Positions 10,201 through 17,928 of a stretch of DNA of 64,000 nt are shown one piece after another (within the stretch, counting starts at the first letter, position 1; every line of letters begins with the position of its first letter). The stretch is taken from positions 16,038 to 80,037 of the forward strand of contig NZ_BAUJ01000021.1 in assembly GCF_000496695.1 (NCBI RefSeq), in the 5' to 3' direction. Made by a program: the position numbers and the translations under genes. The DNA is from Vibrio halioticoli NBRC 102217 (GTDB lineage: Bacteria > Pseudomonadota > Gammaproteobacteria > Enterobacterales > Vibrionaceae). A model generated the notes under the pieces. That model had not been told where the DNA came from. It searched no databases and saw only the letters and a program-made list of their open reading frames with translations.

Positions 10201-10420
10201 TGAGGATAGGGCAACTACTGTATGCAGTGATGATGGCAGGTTTATAAGGTACAACTCACCAGGGACAATTTCGATACACTTTAAACAAACTAAATTTCAT
10301 AGTGATCAAAGAAAGTCCCCAGAGACCTTACCAAGCATGCCACGACGAACAAAAGCTTTTGTGAGCTTTCTGAGGTTAGTGAAGACGTATTGGACCGTTA
10401 AGGAAGAAAAAAGCGAATAG
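7235..10420 (+). CDS. Large tyrosine recombinase, 1061 aa
   Basis: Catalytic landmarks of the tyrosine recombinase family are intact: arginine in GLRRNEIAGL near residue 535, HHCRHSF (HxxR) near 641-645, LLGHASPATTAASYFH near 703-718 with the histidine and the likely nucleophilic tyrosine. About 500 residues precede the catalytic domain and 350 follow it, which is far larger than phage integrases. I chose the ATG at 7235, which overlaps the upstream stop, over a TTG at 7196. It probably performs the cut-and-rejoin step for the trio. The block resembles Gamma-Mobile-Trio islands or, more distantly, Tn554-type multi-recombinase elements. Confidence 0.8.
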   Translation: MNEVPMKSKLESIPCDGLKAKFISVANEEIANYLQLNPVRDDSGSFRSKCISKVYEFTVKIARHIDANITASSLNSIQSKFPKNPEVEPIYRDLLRLLLVEIEKETGIRAPNIGENVYIEQEVPQLTPDIFLNSQLANNIYETIESASSLHSYLDSPHHHAGFLVLWLCLKEGIDQQKTITDLLCRPESRTLISGHWFFSAGKKRYWLSTQAELLLHRWYESNDRRRLLLSTVVNTYLVNCGLLPRHTKLSFIELRQMLKLEYVMTRNAMEYGLAARKIDSTFLAEHVMTRLLSDVRVNVQRQKEPTLATTVRQTRSWDSAFSSSYRQLRPDTDDVCIMQQTTEEQITVISRITNVLIRTNRKNSIRIRQKLLTELHPKLHNPSATKKMPWAWLLLSWLYHLLKNGGKNKSTLRLDTIKAYVDYVAMPFIVEFSGCNPNLMDSLDWAEKLNDVIERISSVTKKAYVAYFAEYLVESALVPNLCLSDIDVPAAQHNVDANVITQHEADRIIEALNASQHSKASLGKIIFLLAFYTGLRRNEIAGLQFKDVYHYNDRNHTLHVRPNRYRLLKSKESSRNIPIDVLIPKDLLEVFMEYLFTAKTKFMAEDTSIFPHFEQSDIEEAFSFLTNVLKGVTGDESIRFHHCRHSFCNWMVVQLYYNELTNKEDIAFLNHHYFSEQRSHELNQRLGITRYSRKKFWAIATLLGHASPATTAASYFHLSDFLRRNLFANHVASEASLRRVWGQRISTDPFGRVTPKANFSQRLLRTMPTQSAVALHTEVFDIQTLEKPKSRKPEDDLSLELCWRVIRRSAEGHSSNSISKALELSLNTVQLIIETEAHLTERLLSNSKYQARSSLNYENLNQPNISVLGVLIRRYTESEVKLKKAVQLPMLYSCIESFIGAKDSLIRTDNKDMALTLLRFLKLMEVGFFEIKVKWYMANISVTDAKELTPYLAHVDYWIKAIVKNVELPKDSIQLVVPKQLERFKQQFEDRATTVCSDDGRFIRYNSPGTISIHFKQTKFHSDQRKSPETLPSMPRRTKAFVSFLRLVKTYWTVKEEKSE

Positions 10421-10469
10421 GAAGCACCTAGGTTCTACATTTCATGAGTTGGCTAGGAGTTAAGGCATA

Positions 10470-10750
10470 AAAATTGAAAAAGGACATTTGCTGAAGGGGC
10501 ATGTTCATCTGTGTATCAGTGTCCCTCCAAAATATTCAGTATCTAATATCGTTGGCTACCTCAAAGGAAAAGTGCGATATCAATAGCTAAGAAGTTGTGA
10601 GGTAGGCAGAGAAATTTCAATGGTGAACATTTTGTGGCGAGGGGATACTTTGTTTCAATGGTAGGCTTAGACGAAGAGACAGTTCTTGAATATATACGGA
10701 GTCAAGAACAAGAAGATGAGCACCGAGAACAATTGAAATTAGAAATTTAG
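10470..10750 (+). pseudogene. tnpA: IS200/IS605-family TnpA remnant
   Basis: Reading across frames gives IS200 transposase C-terminal segments: GHVHLCVSVPPKYSVSNIVG with the HUH-type HVH motif, then after one frame change NFNGEHFVARGYFVSMVGLD and EYIRSQEQEDEH, ending at a stop at 10750. The N-terminal third is missing and at least one frameshift is present, so it cannot encode transposase. A small imperfect hairpin about 50 bases downstream (around 10796-10825) resembles the right-end hairpin of this family. Confidence 0.85.
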
Positions 10751-11830
10751 CGCCTTGTGGTGCTTACCTAAGCTTAAGCCCTTAGAGAGCGTCACCCAAC
10801 AAGCCTCCAGCTTTGCCAGAGGTCATTTAACTTTATGTCTATTTGAAATTGGTGCCTTTTTCTAATTATCTGCTAGATTATGCTCTGATTTTTGTCGCGT
10901 CGATGCTGAGGATGCTAATTAATAGACCAATGGGAGTTGCTCTATTAATTTCGTAACCTTACGAAATACCATTTCCGCATGTACTCAATACAATCCACCT
11001 CATCAGAATTATTTGCTACGTATAACCATGGCTTTGTTGCGTAGTTTCAACGGTAAATGCAGTAACCCAAGATTAACTGATTTACCAGTATTTATTATAT
11101 CTGAAGCATATTCAGTAATATAGACAAACTGGGAACGGTATCGTTGTACCTGCGAACATATCCTGAAATGAATGGTAAAACAATTAGTGAAATTACAATT
11201 TTATTTGAATGTCAGTATCGTTGGCTAGGCAATATTCGAGAGATTTGAAACATATTACACCTGGCTGTATTTTGGTCAAAATCGAATGTTATTACTGCAA
11301 AAGAAATAGAGCCTTCTCTATTAACGCAAGCCAAGTCAAACAACGAAAGAGTTGTTGTAGACAATGTTGAGTTGCCTGCAATATAACTTAACTTATTGAT
11401 GTGGTATAATAAATACCTTGTTTCGGAATTTGAGTTAGATGGTGATAATAAGAAAATAGTAGTTCAACTACTTGGGCTGTCAAGCCATCAAAATTTTCGT
11501 AATTGGGCCGAGAAAGCAAAAGCAGACCTCCCTAATATCTAAATCATTTTGGTACACCTGTTACGTTACTCTATATAAGGACATTGTTGGAATGAATAAA
11601 TTTATGTGTTTATGTTGTTACAAGAGCAACGTATAACCTTCCAGGCTGATTGGCTAAAAGCTAAACCTGAAGAGTCATCCACTATTTAGGTTAATAGAAC
11701 CTATGTAAATCATTCTCATGAATAGCGAGAAGGTAATGCCTTTTATCACTTCACATTTCGCTATGCATTTATGAAATAGTTATTTTGATCAACCAATTAA
11801 TATTGCTATTGGTGAAGAGGAAAATAAAAC
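10751..11830. other. Gene-poor decayed stretch upstream of the operon
   Basis: Apart from the activator remnant I see no intact gene. A short piece near 11610-11688 could encode the tail of another protein (TFQADWLKAKPEES, then a stop) but has no recognisable family. The last 80 bases before 11831 are AT-rich and must carry or adjoin the operon promoter unless transcription enters from upstream. I found no convincing sigma-54 -24/-12 or strong sigma-70 motif by eye. Degraded fragments in series suggest repeated insertion and deletion at the junction between the recombinase block and the cargo. Confidence 0.6.
11130..11542 (+). pseudogene. Remnant of a sigma-54-dependent activator (bEBP)
   Basis: One frame with two internal stops (near 11248 and 11384) reads as the end of a bacterial enhancer-binding protein. 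RYRWPGNVREL-like YRWLGNIREI marks the end of the AAA+ core. NILHLAVFWSKSNVITAKEI matches the usual segment after the core. LLGLSSHQNFRNWAEKAK is a Fis-type helix-turn-helix terminus. The N-terminal sensor and the ATPase motifs are gone. It lies directly upstream of, and parallel to, the large operon, so it may be its lost regulator. RtcR-type activators carry a CARF sensor, which would match the CARF proteins here, but the sensor is not preserved. Confidence 0.75.
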
Positions 11831-12538
11831 ATGTTTGATCCCAAGAAATTTACAGTGCCAGCCGCAAAACCTCTCCCTGTCGTTCTGCTTCTGGATGTCA
11901 GCTACAGTATGTCTGGAGACAAAATCGAGAACCTTAACAAGGCTGTCGAGGATATGCTGGACACCTTTGCGCAGGAGGAGAAGATGGAGACAGAGATTCT
12001 TGTTTCTGTCATCACTTTCGGTAACCAAGTGGAACTGCATGTTCCCTACACCAAGGCTTCTCAGGTGCAGTGGCAAGGTCTGCGGGCTAACGGTATGACC
12101 CCGATGGGAACCTCCCTCAAGATGGCTAAGGCCATGATCGAGGACAAGGAGACCACTCCGTCCCGAGCCTACCGCCCGACGATCGTTCTTGTTTCAGACG
12201 GGCAGCCTAATGACAGTTGGGAAAGGCCGCTGAAGGATTTCATTTCCGAAGGACGATCTTCCAAATGTGACCGCATGGCAATGGCTATCGGACGTGATGC
12301 GGATGAGACGGTTCTGAAACGTTTTATCGAGGGCACGCCACACGACCTTTTCTATGCAGAAAATGCCGGGCAATTGCATGAGTTTTTCCAGCGAGTGACC
12401 ATGTCGGTGACCATGCGTACCCAGTCAAAGACCCCGAACGTGGTACCGGCTCCGTCAGAGATCAAACTGGACGGTGGCAGTGTCAAGTCGGCTACAACTG
12501 AGCCAACCGCTTCGTCCGACGATGAAGGTTACTGGTAA
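11831..12538 (+). CDS. TerY-like VWA-domain protein, 235 aa
   Basis: One von Willebrand A domain fills residues 15-195. The metal-binding MIDAS is intact: DVSYSMS (DxSxS) near 24-30, threonine in NGMTPMGTS near 90, and aspartate in VLVSDGQPND near 122. The start (cytosolic, no signal peptide) and motif style match TerY, the VWA member of the TerY-P triad with a PP2C phosphatase and a kinase, both encoded downstream. TerY proteins are thought to be metal-dependent adaptors or phosphorylation targets. A GAAGAGG ribosome site precedes the ATG. It is the first gene of the operon. The C-terminal 40 residues are low-complexity. Confidence 0.85.
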   Translation: MFDPKKFTVPAAKPLPVVLLLDVSYSMSGDKIENLNKAVEDMLDTFAQEEKMETEILVSVITFGNQVELHVPYTKASQVQWQGLRANGMTPMGTSLKMAKAMIEDKETTPSRAYRPTIVLVSDGQPNDSWERPLKDFISEGRSSKCDRMAMAIGRDADETVLKRFIEGTPHDLFYAENAGQLHEFFQRVTMSVTMRTQSKTPNVVPAPSEIKLDGGSVKSATTEPTASSDDEGYW

Positions 12539-12559
12539 ATAAAAATTTGGAGGTGAATC

Positions 12560-12829
12560 ATGCCACAGGCAATTGGCGACCCTGATGAACTTGACCGTTT
12601 CGCGCAATCTTTGACGCAGTTCATCGACACGTTGAATGACGCGGTTAACGGTTTGAATCATAGCTTTGGTGTCCTTGGGGATACTTGGCAGGATGAAAAG
12701 CGAGCGAGTTTTGAAGAGGACTATAACGCGCTGGTTCAGCAGCTTTCTCATTTTGAGGCGAATGCATCGGAACAGGTTCCTTATCTTCACGCTCTGGCTT
12801 CACGTTTAAGAGATTATTTACAGAGTTAA
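12560..12829 (+). CDS. WXG100-like helical-hairpin protein, 89 aa
   Basis: The length (89 aa), the predicted two-helix hairpin and a central turn with TWQDEKRASFEE match the WXG100/ESAT-6 fold, although the turn reads WQD rather than WxG. Such proteins are small dimers that in Gram-positive bacteria are exported by, or bind, FtsK/SpoIIIE-type EssC ATPases. An FtsK-type ATPase is encoded five genes further on, so a partner role is likely. There is a GGAGG ribosome site at 12550. No other type VII secretion component is present, so a non-secretory role (adaptor to the ATPase) is possible. Confidence 0.7.
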   Translation: MPQAIGDPDELDRFAQSLTQFIDTLNDAVNGLNHSFGVLGDTWQDEKRASFEEDYNALVQQLSHFEANASEQVPYLHALASRLRDYLQS

Positions 12830-12837
12830 GGTGGGGA

Positions 12838-14169
12838 ATGGCGTACGTATCCATTGAACAAGTTGAGAGTCTTGAGGAGGCAATTGCCGGACTTCAGTCG
12901 ACCTACGACTCCATGGAAAGTGCCTGTCAGGTTCAGATTGCTGCTACTGAAGCCAAGTTGACCGAAGTACAGCAGGAGGCCGATAACAGCGCTCAACTTA
13001 TGGATGCTTCGATGGAAGCCGAAATGGGGGCTGGGCAGCAACTGGAACAGGCTAATGAGCAGCTTTCTTCAGCTAATGAGCAGTTGAGTTCCGCTTATTT
13101 ATCTCTATCCGCCTGCGAAGCGCGTGGGAGCTATAATGACGATGACAACAACTATGAACCGCCCAACTGTTCATCTGAAGAGGCTAACATAGCTGCCGCA
13201 GAATCAGCCGTCACAGAAGCAGCATCCGCTGTTAAGGCTGCTGAGGAAGCTTTGGAAGCTGCGAAAGACCACCGCATGCAGATGGAGCAGCGAAATGAAA
13301 TGGCCCGGCAGTGTCTTGATATGGCAACTCAGCTGGCGGAAACAGTGCAAACGGAGTGTGCAGCTCGAATTGCCAGTGCTGCGGCTCACCTTGAAAGAGG
13401 AAAAGCCCGATTGGAAAGCGCCAAGGTAGCTCTCAACGCTTATCTCGATACGCACCCGCCAGCTGCGGACTTTTATGCATGGCTGAAGTGGACTCCGGAC
13501 TCAAGTAAGCCGGTTACGCCAAAGGAGCTGCATTCGAGGCTGAATCTATCCGTTCAACAGCAGCGCTATTATTTTGAATATCTCACTGATCGTGATCCGG
13601 TATTCAGAGCCAAGATTGCGGACTACAGAAGCCAGCTCGAAGCCGCCAACGGTCCGGCTGAAAGGCATGCGGTTCAGCTTAAAATCCGCCGAAACCTGAG
13701 TGGCTACTGTGGCGAAAAAATTGTGGAACAGGCGCTGAGTCCGCTTGGACATAAAACGGACACGCAGGCCCGGACCACATTTGAGGATGGTAGATTTACC
13801 AAAACTGACCTGATCATCGAAGATCTCAAAGTACCGGTTATTCTCGGTCGTGGTGAAGGTATGAGTGCTCCGACTGGAGGCTCTATCGCTATTGAAGTTA
13901 AATGCGGCCGGGCTTCGTACCTTTATTCTCAGAAAGATCACATGGTTTTCCAATCCGGCGGGCATCAGGAAGCTAATGCATCGATGACGGTATGTTCACG
14001 CGACATCAAGGATTTAACTCCAGAACAGGAAAAAGAACTGCGTGAGGCCCTTCGGAGTGCCGGATCGCCATTACTAGGCATGCTCCCGACAAAAGACGAG
14101 ATCGACAAAGCCTCTTGGGACATAGTGAACGGTTCTAATGCAAATAACGGAGGAACTCTTGAAAATTAA
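12838..14169 (+). CDS. Coiled-coil protein with PD-(D/E)XK-like nuclease domain, 443 aa
   Basis: Residues 1-210 are Ala/Glu/Gln-rich coiled coil, with a loop around 95-110 that is rich in Asp/Asn and flanked by cysteines. The C-terminal part (about 285-400) has the order expected of a PD-(D/E)XK nuclease: a helix with GEKIVEQAL near 291, TKTDLIIED near 321, then IAIEVKCG (ExK) near 350. The layout of a long helical N-terminus with a nuclease at the end, beside a WXG100-like gene, recalls type VII-associated toxins, but it could equally be the DNA- or RNA-cutting subunit of the complex. Activity is inferred from three motif residues only. Confidence 0.65.
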   Translation: MAYVSIEQVESLEEAIAGLQSTYDSMESACQVQIAATEAKLTEVQQEADNSAQLMDASMEAEMGAGQQLEQANEQLSSANEQLSSAYLSLSACEARGSYNDDDNNYEPPNCSSEEANIAAAESAVTEAASAVKAAEEALEAAKDHRMQMEQRNEMARQCLDMATQLAETVQTECAARIASAAAHLERGKARLESAKVALNAYLDTHPPAADFYAWLKWTPDSSKPVTPKELHSRLNLSVQQQRYYFEYLTDRDPVFRAKIADYRSQLEAANGPAERHAVQLKIRRNLSGYCGEKIVEQALSPLGHKTDTQARTTFEDGRFTKTDLIIEDLKVPVILGRGEGMSAPTGGSIAIEVKCGRASYLYSQKDHMVFQSGGHQEANASMTVCSRDIKDLTPEQEKELREALRSAGSPLLGMLPTKDEIDKASWDIVNGSNANNGGTLEN

Positions 14170-14536
14170 GATCGCTCTGATCCCAAGTGAACGCACCAGC
14201 AAAGCTCAGGATCTTTCTTCCAAGCTTCAGAATGCTATGGAGTCAGGTGAGATGAGTGCTGTTGATAAGCTCACGGAAGAACTGTTCTCGTTAACGGATA
14301 GTGAGTATTCCCTGTCCTTACCGGAAGAATACTGGCACCAGCTAATTGAAAAGGTTAGATGCTCTGATGACGATTTCAAGTCCGACTACATTATGTCCAA
14401 GCTGCAACTCGAGACGATTATTGTAGCTGGTGTAGCTGAATCATTTGCGGATGTTTTAGGGGTTATTGAACAGGCATTAAAGGCTGATGGTATCGTCCTT
14501 CAGCTTCCATTTGAAGAAGAGAATACCTATGTTTGA
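14159..14536 (+). CDS. Small operon protein, 125 aa
   Basis: I do not recognise a family. It is acidic and helical with no membrane segment. I place the start at the TTG at 14159, five bases after a strong GGAGG (14149-14153), rather than at the in-frame ATG at 14138 that precedes that site. The gene overlaps the nuclease gene by 11 bases and its own end overlaps the next start, so all three are probably translationally coupled. Position between the WXG100/nuclease genes and the FtsK gene suggests a structural or chaperone role in the same complex. Confidence 0.7.
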   Translation: MKIKIALIPSERTSKAQDLSSKLQNAMESGEMSAVDKLTEELFSLTDSEYSLSLPEEYWHQLIEKVRCSDDDFKSDYIMSKLQLETIIVAGVAESFADVLGVIEQALKADGIVLQLPFEEENTYV

Positions 14537-14750
14537 TGATCTATTTAATGTGACTTCACAACAGATGGTCAAATTTTCCGACACCGTCAGAGACGAGTTT
14601 GGTCAGTCTATTGTCTCAGACGTATTCGAGCCCCTTTTGCAGGACATCTCCGACCTTCAGCAAGTGGGAGAATTGTTTCAGACCCGAGCCGCCGAGATTG
14701 ATCAGTTAACTGGAGAGGTGCTATCGATAGGAAGAATGTGTCATGAGTAA
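14529..14750 (+). CDS. Small helical operon protein, 73 aa
   Basis: Helical, acidic, with no recognised domain. I prefer the ATG at 14529 (MFDDLFNV) overlapping the upstream stop over an ATG 42 bases earlier, because the former follows a GAAGAAGAGA site. Its stop overlaps the ATG of the FtsK-like gene. Size and helix content are again WXG-like, but no tryptophan turn is present. Likely an accessory subunit coupled to the ATPase. Confidence 0.65.
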   Translation: MFDDLFNVTSQQMVKFSDTVRDEFGQSIVSDVFEPLLQDISDLQQVGELFQTRAAEIDQLTGEVLSIGRMCHE

Positions 14751-17700
14751 CAGCCGTAAAAACAGGGACTCCATGCCTAAACGTCTGTTCGATGCCGTTG
14801 GCGCAATGAATAAGGCGATTCTAAGGAAGGAAGATACTTACCACCAGCTTCAAACTGAACTGAAGCAATCGGAGCAGGACTGCAACAGAGCTATAGGAAA
14901 TCTCCGGGCTGTCAGCGAATGTGTAGAAAGAGGCGAACTGGCTGCGTTGCATGATAAAGAGACAAAGTTGCAAAAGGATCTGCAATCGCTAAACAATGAG
15001 ATCCGCATCGTAGAGGATCATATAAAGCAGGTTGAAAAATCCATTTCCGACCTTGCGAATGATAAGGACAGGCTTGACCGTGAGATCAGCCAGCGCTCCA
15101 CCTTAATTTCAATCATAAAATATGTATTTGGTGATGCTGAACGAGAGGAATCTGAAAAAATCCTGAGAGAGATTAAAAAGAATGAGCATGGCAAAGATGA
15201 TTTAATCAAAACCAGCTCCAAACTCAGCTCTCGAAAGGCTAGTTTGGAGAATCGGCAGAATGACCTGAAAGTTGAGCTTGCAGGTATCCAGACCAAAATT
15301 AAGCGATTGAGTGATTCCAAACTCGCTGTAGTCAGAAGACGAAACGACGCGCTGAATTCTCTCAAGTCAAAAAAAGAGCAGATTCGCGAGAGAAAACATC
15401 GGGCGCACGAGGAGTTTGAGAAGAAATGGGTTTCGGCCCTGAAGAATCTTGATGACCTATGCAAAAGGGTCCGCCTGCGTCAGCCGCATCTGAATGAGTT
15501 AGTAGCCGAAAATATCAATACGGGCACCATTTTCCCTGACGCTCTGGCATTTGGGCGCATGTACCTTACCTATCAGAACTGGAAAGGTTATATCCCACGG
15601 CTGATTCCTTTTCCTTTTAAGACATCGTTCTGGTTACCCGACCAGACTACAGGGCATCGGTTGATTCACCAGCTGATGCTTCGGCTGATGCACTGCTTGC
15701 CGGTCTGCAATGTTGAAATTACCGCTGCAGATCCGCTGAGATTGGGCACTTCTCTGGACCCGTTTCTTTCCCTGTTGAATGTAAAACGGCTCTTTCCCGA
15801 GCAGCGATTGCTGACCCGGTCGGACGAACTGGAAAATGCTCTGGCCCGGTTAACGGATTATGTCGAGGATCTGCTTCAGAATAAATTTAAGGGAGAGCTC
15901 AAGAGCTGGTCCGTCTACAATGAGGTAAACAGCAGCAATCCCATACCATATAAACTGTTGCTCATTTTTGGAGTGCCGGAACAGTTGACGGACAAAAGCC
16001 TCTGGTACCTTGGACGCCTTCTGGAACACGGCCCTATCTGTGGCGTTCTTCCTGTTTTGACCATTGATGAAAGTCGGCTGGAGGACCGCAAGTTTACGGG
16101 GCTGCGCACCGCGATAGACAAATATGCTAAGAGAATGGATTCCATTGTTCCAGCAGAGATACTGACCAAGCATGTCTCTGAAATCAATGTTGTGGAGGAA
16201 CAGGAGTTCTGGCTTGGACGTTCTGAGCTGACCGATTTTCTGGCATCTATATCTGACCGATATGAACAGAGCGCGAAATTCAGCAAAAGCCTCACTGACC
16301 TCTGGTGCAATTCGGACTACTGGAGTCACGACGCTGTTCAGGGTGTACAGGTTCCGATCGGCTGGACTTCGGATGGCGAGATCGTTCATTTCTCTATCGG
16401 CGGGGTGAATACAGAGCACCATGTTCTTCTGGCGGGGCGTTCAGGCTCTGGAAAATCGAACCTGCTTCATGTTCTGATTCATAGCCTCTGCCACACGTAT
16501 TCACCTTCGGAGTTGAATATCTACCTGCTGGATTACAAGCAGGGTACAGAATTCAGTGTTTATGCTTCCCCTCCGCTTCCTCAGGCAAAACTGGTGGCTA
16601 CAGAGAGTGATCCTGAATACGGGGTAACTGTTCTGGCGCATTTGACGGAGGAGATTGAAAAACGGGCTCAGGAGTTCAAAAGCCGGTCTGTCCGCGACTT
16701 TTATGAATACAGGGAATCTTCAGTAACCGATCTCCCGCGTGTCTTGCTGATTATTGATGAGTTTCAGATCCTGTTTTCTGAGGGGCGGCAAGTGGCAGCT
16801 CCCGCAGAGAAAATGTTGAACAAGCTGCTGAGGCAAGGACGGGCCTACGGCATACATGTACTGCTGGCCACCCAGACACTGAAAGGAATCCAGTCTCTTT
16901 CAATGGGCCAGTTGATAAGCCAAATCGGCTGCCGGATTGCCCTTGCCTGCAGCGAGGAAGATTCCGCGATGATTCTTGGTAACAGCAACTGGGAGGCTTC
17001 CAAATTGAGTTGCCCACCGGAGGGCATCATTAACAATTCCAACGGGGCAAAATCGGAAAATCAACGGTTTCTGATTCCATTTGCCGATAGTCGGCTGTGC
17101 AAGGATCACATTACCAAGATTACTCAGTTCGCAGACCAACGTGGTTACTGCAGCTCAACAAGAATATTCAACGGCTCGCGTCTGCCGGAAATGCCTACAG
17201 CTGCTTGGTTCAAGTCAAAAAGCCATGAGGCGGTGCAACTTCACCTTGGTGAACGTTTGAGTTTTGAAGCTGAGCTGTTTTCACTGACATTGGTTAACCG
17301 ACCGTCATCGAATTTACTTATATCCGGCTATAGCGATGCAATCCACGACGGTCTGCTCGCCTCCATCCTTCAAAGTTTGGGTGCTCAGAATGGCATCGAT
17401 GAAATTATCTACTTGAACGGACGCTCCATAGTGCCGGTGGGGGCATCAAAATATCTCGATGGTGCCGGAAGTAGACCTATTTCAAAGCACGAGAGTGTTC
17501 CCGCATTGAATCTGGCCGAGATCTCCAAGGAATTACAACAATCAAAAAGAATTGTGATTATTGACGGACTGGATTCGGCCAAGGAATTTCACTCCGGTCC
17601 AGCGAATTTTAGACCGGTTAAGAAAGATGAGCTACCTTCCCCACAAGAGAGCCTGAAGAAAATTCTGGAAGACGGTCCGCTACAAGGGACATTTGTTATT

Positions 17701-17928
17701 GCATTTGTGGATAACTGGAAGCGCTGTAACTCATCGTGCAAGGACCTTCTTGGGTTCTTTGAGATGCGTGTCGGATTCTGCATGAATGAAGATGATGCTG
17801 GCTCATTCGTCAGTGGAGCAATAGGAAAACTTAAAGGGCTTGAAACAGACAATCGCGCTGTCTTTGCCGATCGCTTGAAAAATCAGGTTAGTTGGGTACG
17901 TCCATACATAAATGGGGAAAGTTTATGA
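14743..17928 (+). CDS. Coiled-coil FtsK/SpoIIIE-type ATPase, 1061 aa
   Basis: Residues about 20-235 form long coiled coils. A middle region (250-530) leads to a RecA-like motor with Walker A GRSGSGKS near 564-571 and Walker B VLLIIDEF near 665-672, followed by GIHVLLATQTL (sensor-like). LDYKQGTEF near 598 is typical of FtsK/SpoIIIE. A C-terminal region (about 850-1000) with LLISGYSDA and IVIIDGLDSA looks like a second ATPase domain without a proper P-loop, as in EssC. No membrane segments are visible, unlike FtsK or EssC, so it is probably a soluble motor that pumps nucleic acid or protein. The gene starts with an ATGA overlap. Confidence 0.85.
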   Translation: MSNSRKNRDSMPKRLFDAVGAMNKAILRKEDTYHQLQTELKQSEQDCNRAIGNLRAVSECVERGELAALHDKETKLQKDLQSLNNEIRIVEDHIKQVEKSISDLANDKDRLDREISQRSTLISIIKYVFGDAEREESEKILREIKKNEHGKDDLIKTSSKLSSRKASLENRQNDLKVELAGIQTKIKRLSDSKLAVVRRRNDALNSLKSKKEQIRERKHRAHEEFEKKWVSALKNLDDLCKRVRLRQPHLNELVAENINTGTIFPDALAFGRMYLTYQNWKGYIPRLIPFPFKTSFWLPDQTTGHRLIHQLMLRLMHCLPVCNVEITAADPLRLGTSLDPFLSLLNVKRLFPEQRLLTRSDELENALARLTDYVEDLLQNKFKGELKSWSVYNEVNSSNPIPYKLLLIFGVPEQLTDKSLWYLGRLLEHGPICGVLPVLTIDESRLEDRKFTGLRTAIDKYAKRMDSIVPAEILTKHVSEINVVEEQEFWLGRSELTDFLASISDRYEQSAKFSKSLTDLWCNSDYWSHDAVQGVQVPIGWTSDGEIVHFSIGGVNTEHHVLLAGRSGSGKSNLLHVLIHSLCHTYSPSELNIYLLDYKQGTEFSVYASPPLPQAKLVATESDPEYGVTVLAHLTEEIEKRAQEFKSRSVRDFYEYRESSVTDLPRVLLIIDEFQILFSEGRQVAAPAEKMLNKLLRQGRAYGIHVLLATQTLKGIQSLSMGQLISQIGCRIALACSEEDSAMILGNSNWEASKLSCPPEGIINNSNGAKSENQRFLIPFADSRLCKDHITKITQFADQRGYCSSTRIFNGSRLPEMPTAAWFKSKSHEAVQLHLGERLSFEAELFSLTLVNRPSSNLLISGYSDAIHDGLLASILQSLGAQNGIDEIIYLNGRSIVPVGASKYLDGAGSRPISKHESVPALNLAEISKELQQSKRIVIIDGLDSAKEFHSGPANFRPVKKDELPSPQESLKKILEDGPLQGTFVIAFVDNWKRCNSSCKDLLGFFEMRVGFCMNEDDAGSFVSGAIGKLKGLETDNRAVFADRLKNQVSWVRPYINGESL

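Noticed and set aside
11543..11575. A sigma-54 promoter after the activator remnant (TTGGTACACC and TTACG)
   Set aside because: The GG and GC elements are not at the required 10-base spacing and the GC is missing.
12560..17928. A complete type VII secretion system
   Set aside because: Only a WXG100-like protein and a soluble FtsK-type ATPase are present. No EccB, EccD, EssA, EssB or other membrane components exist, and the ATPase has no visible membrane anchor.
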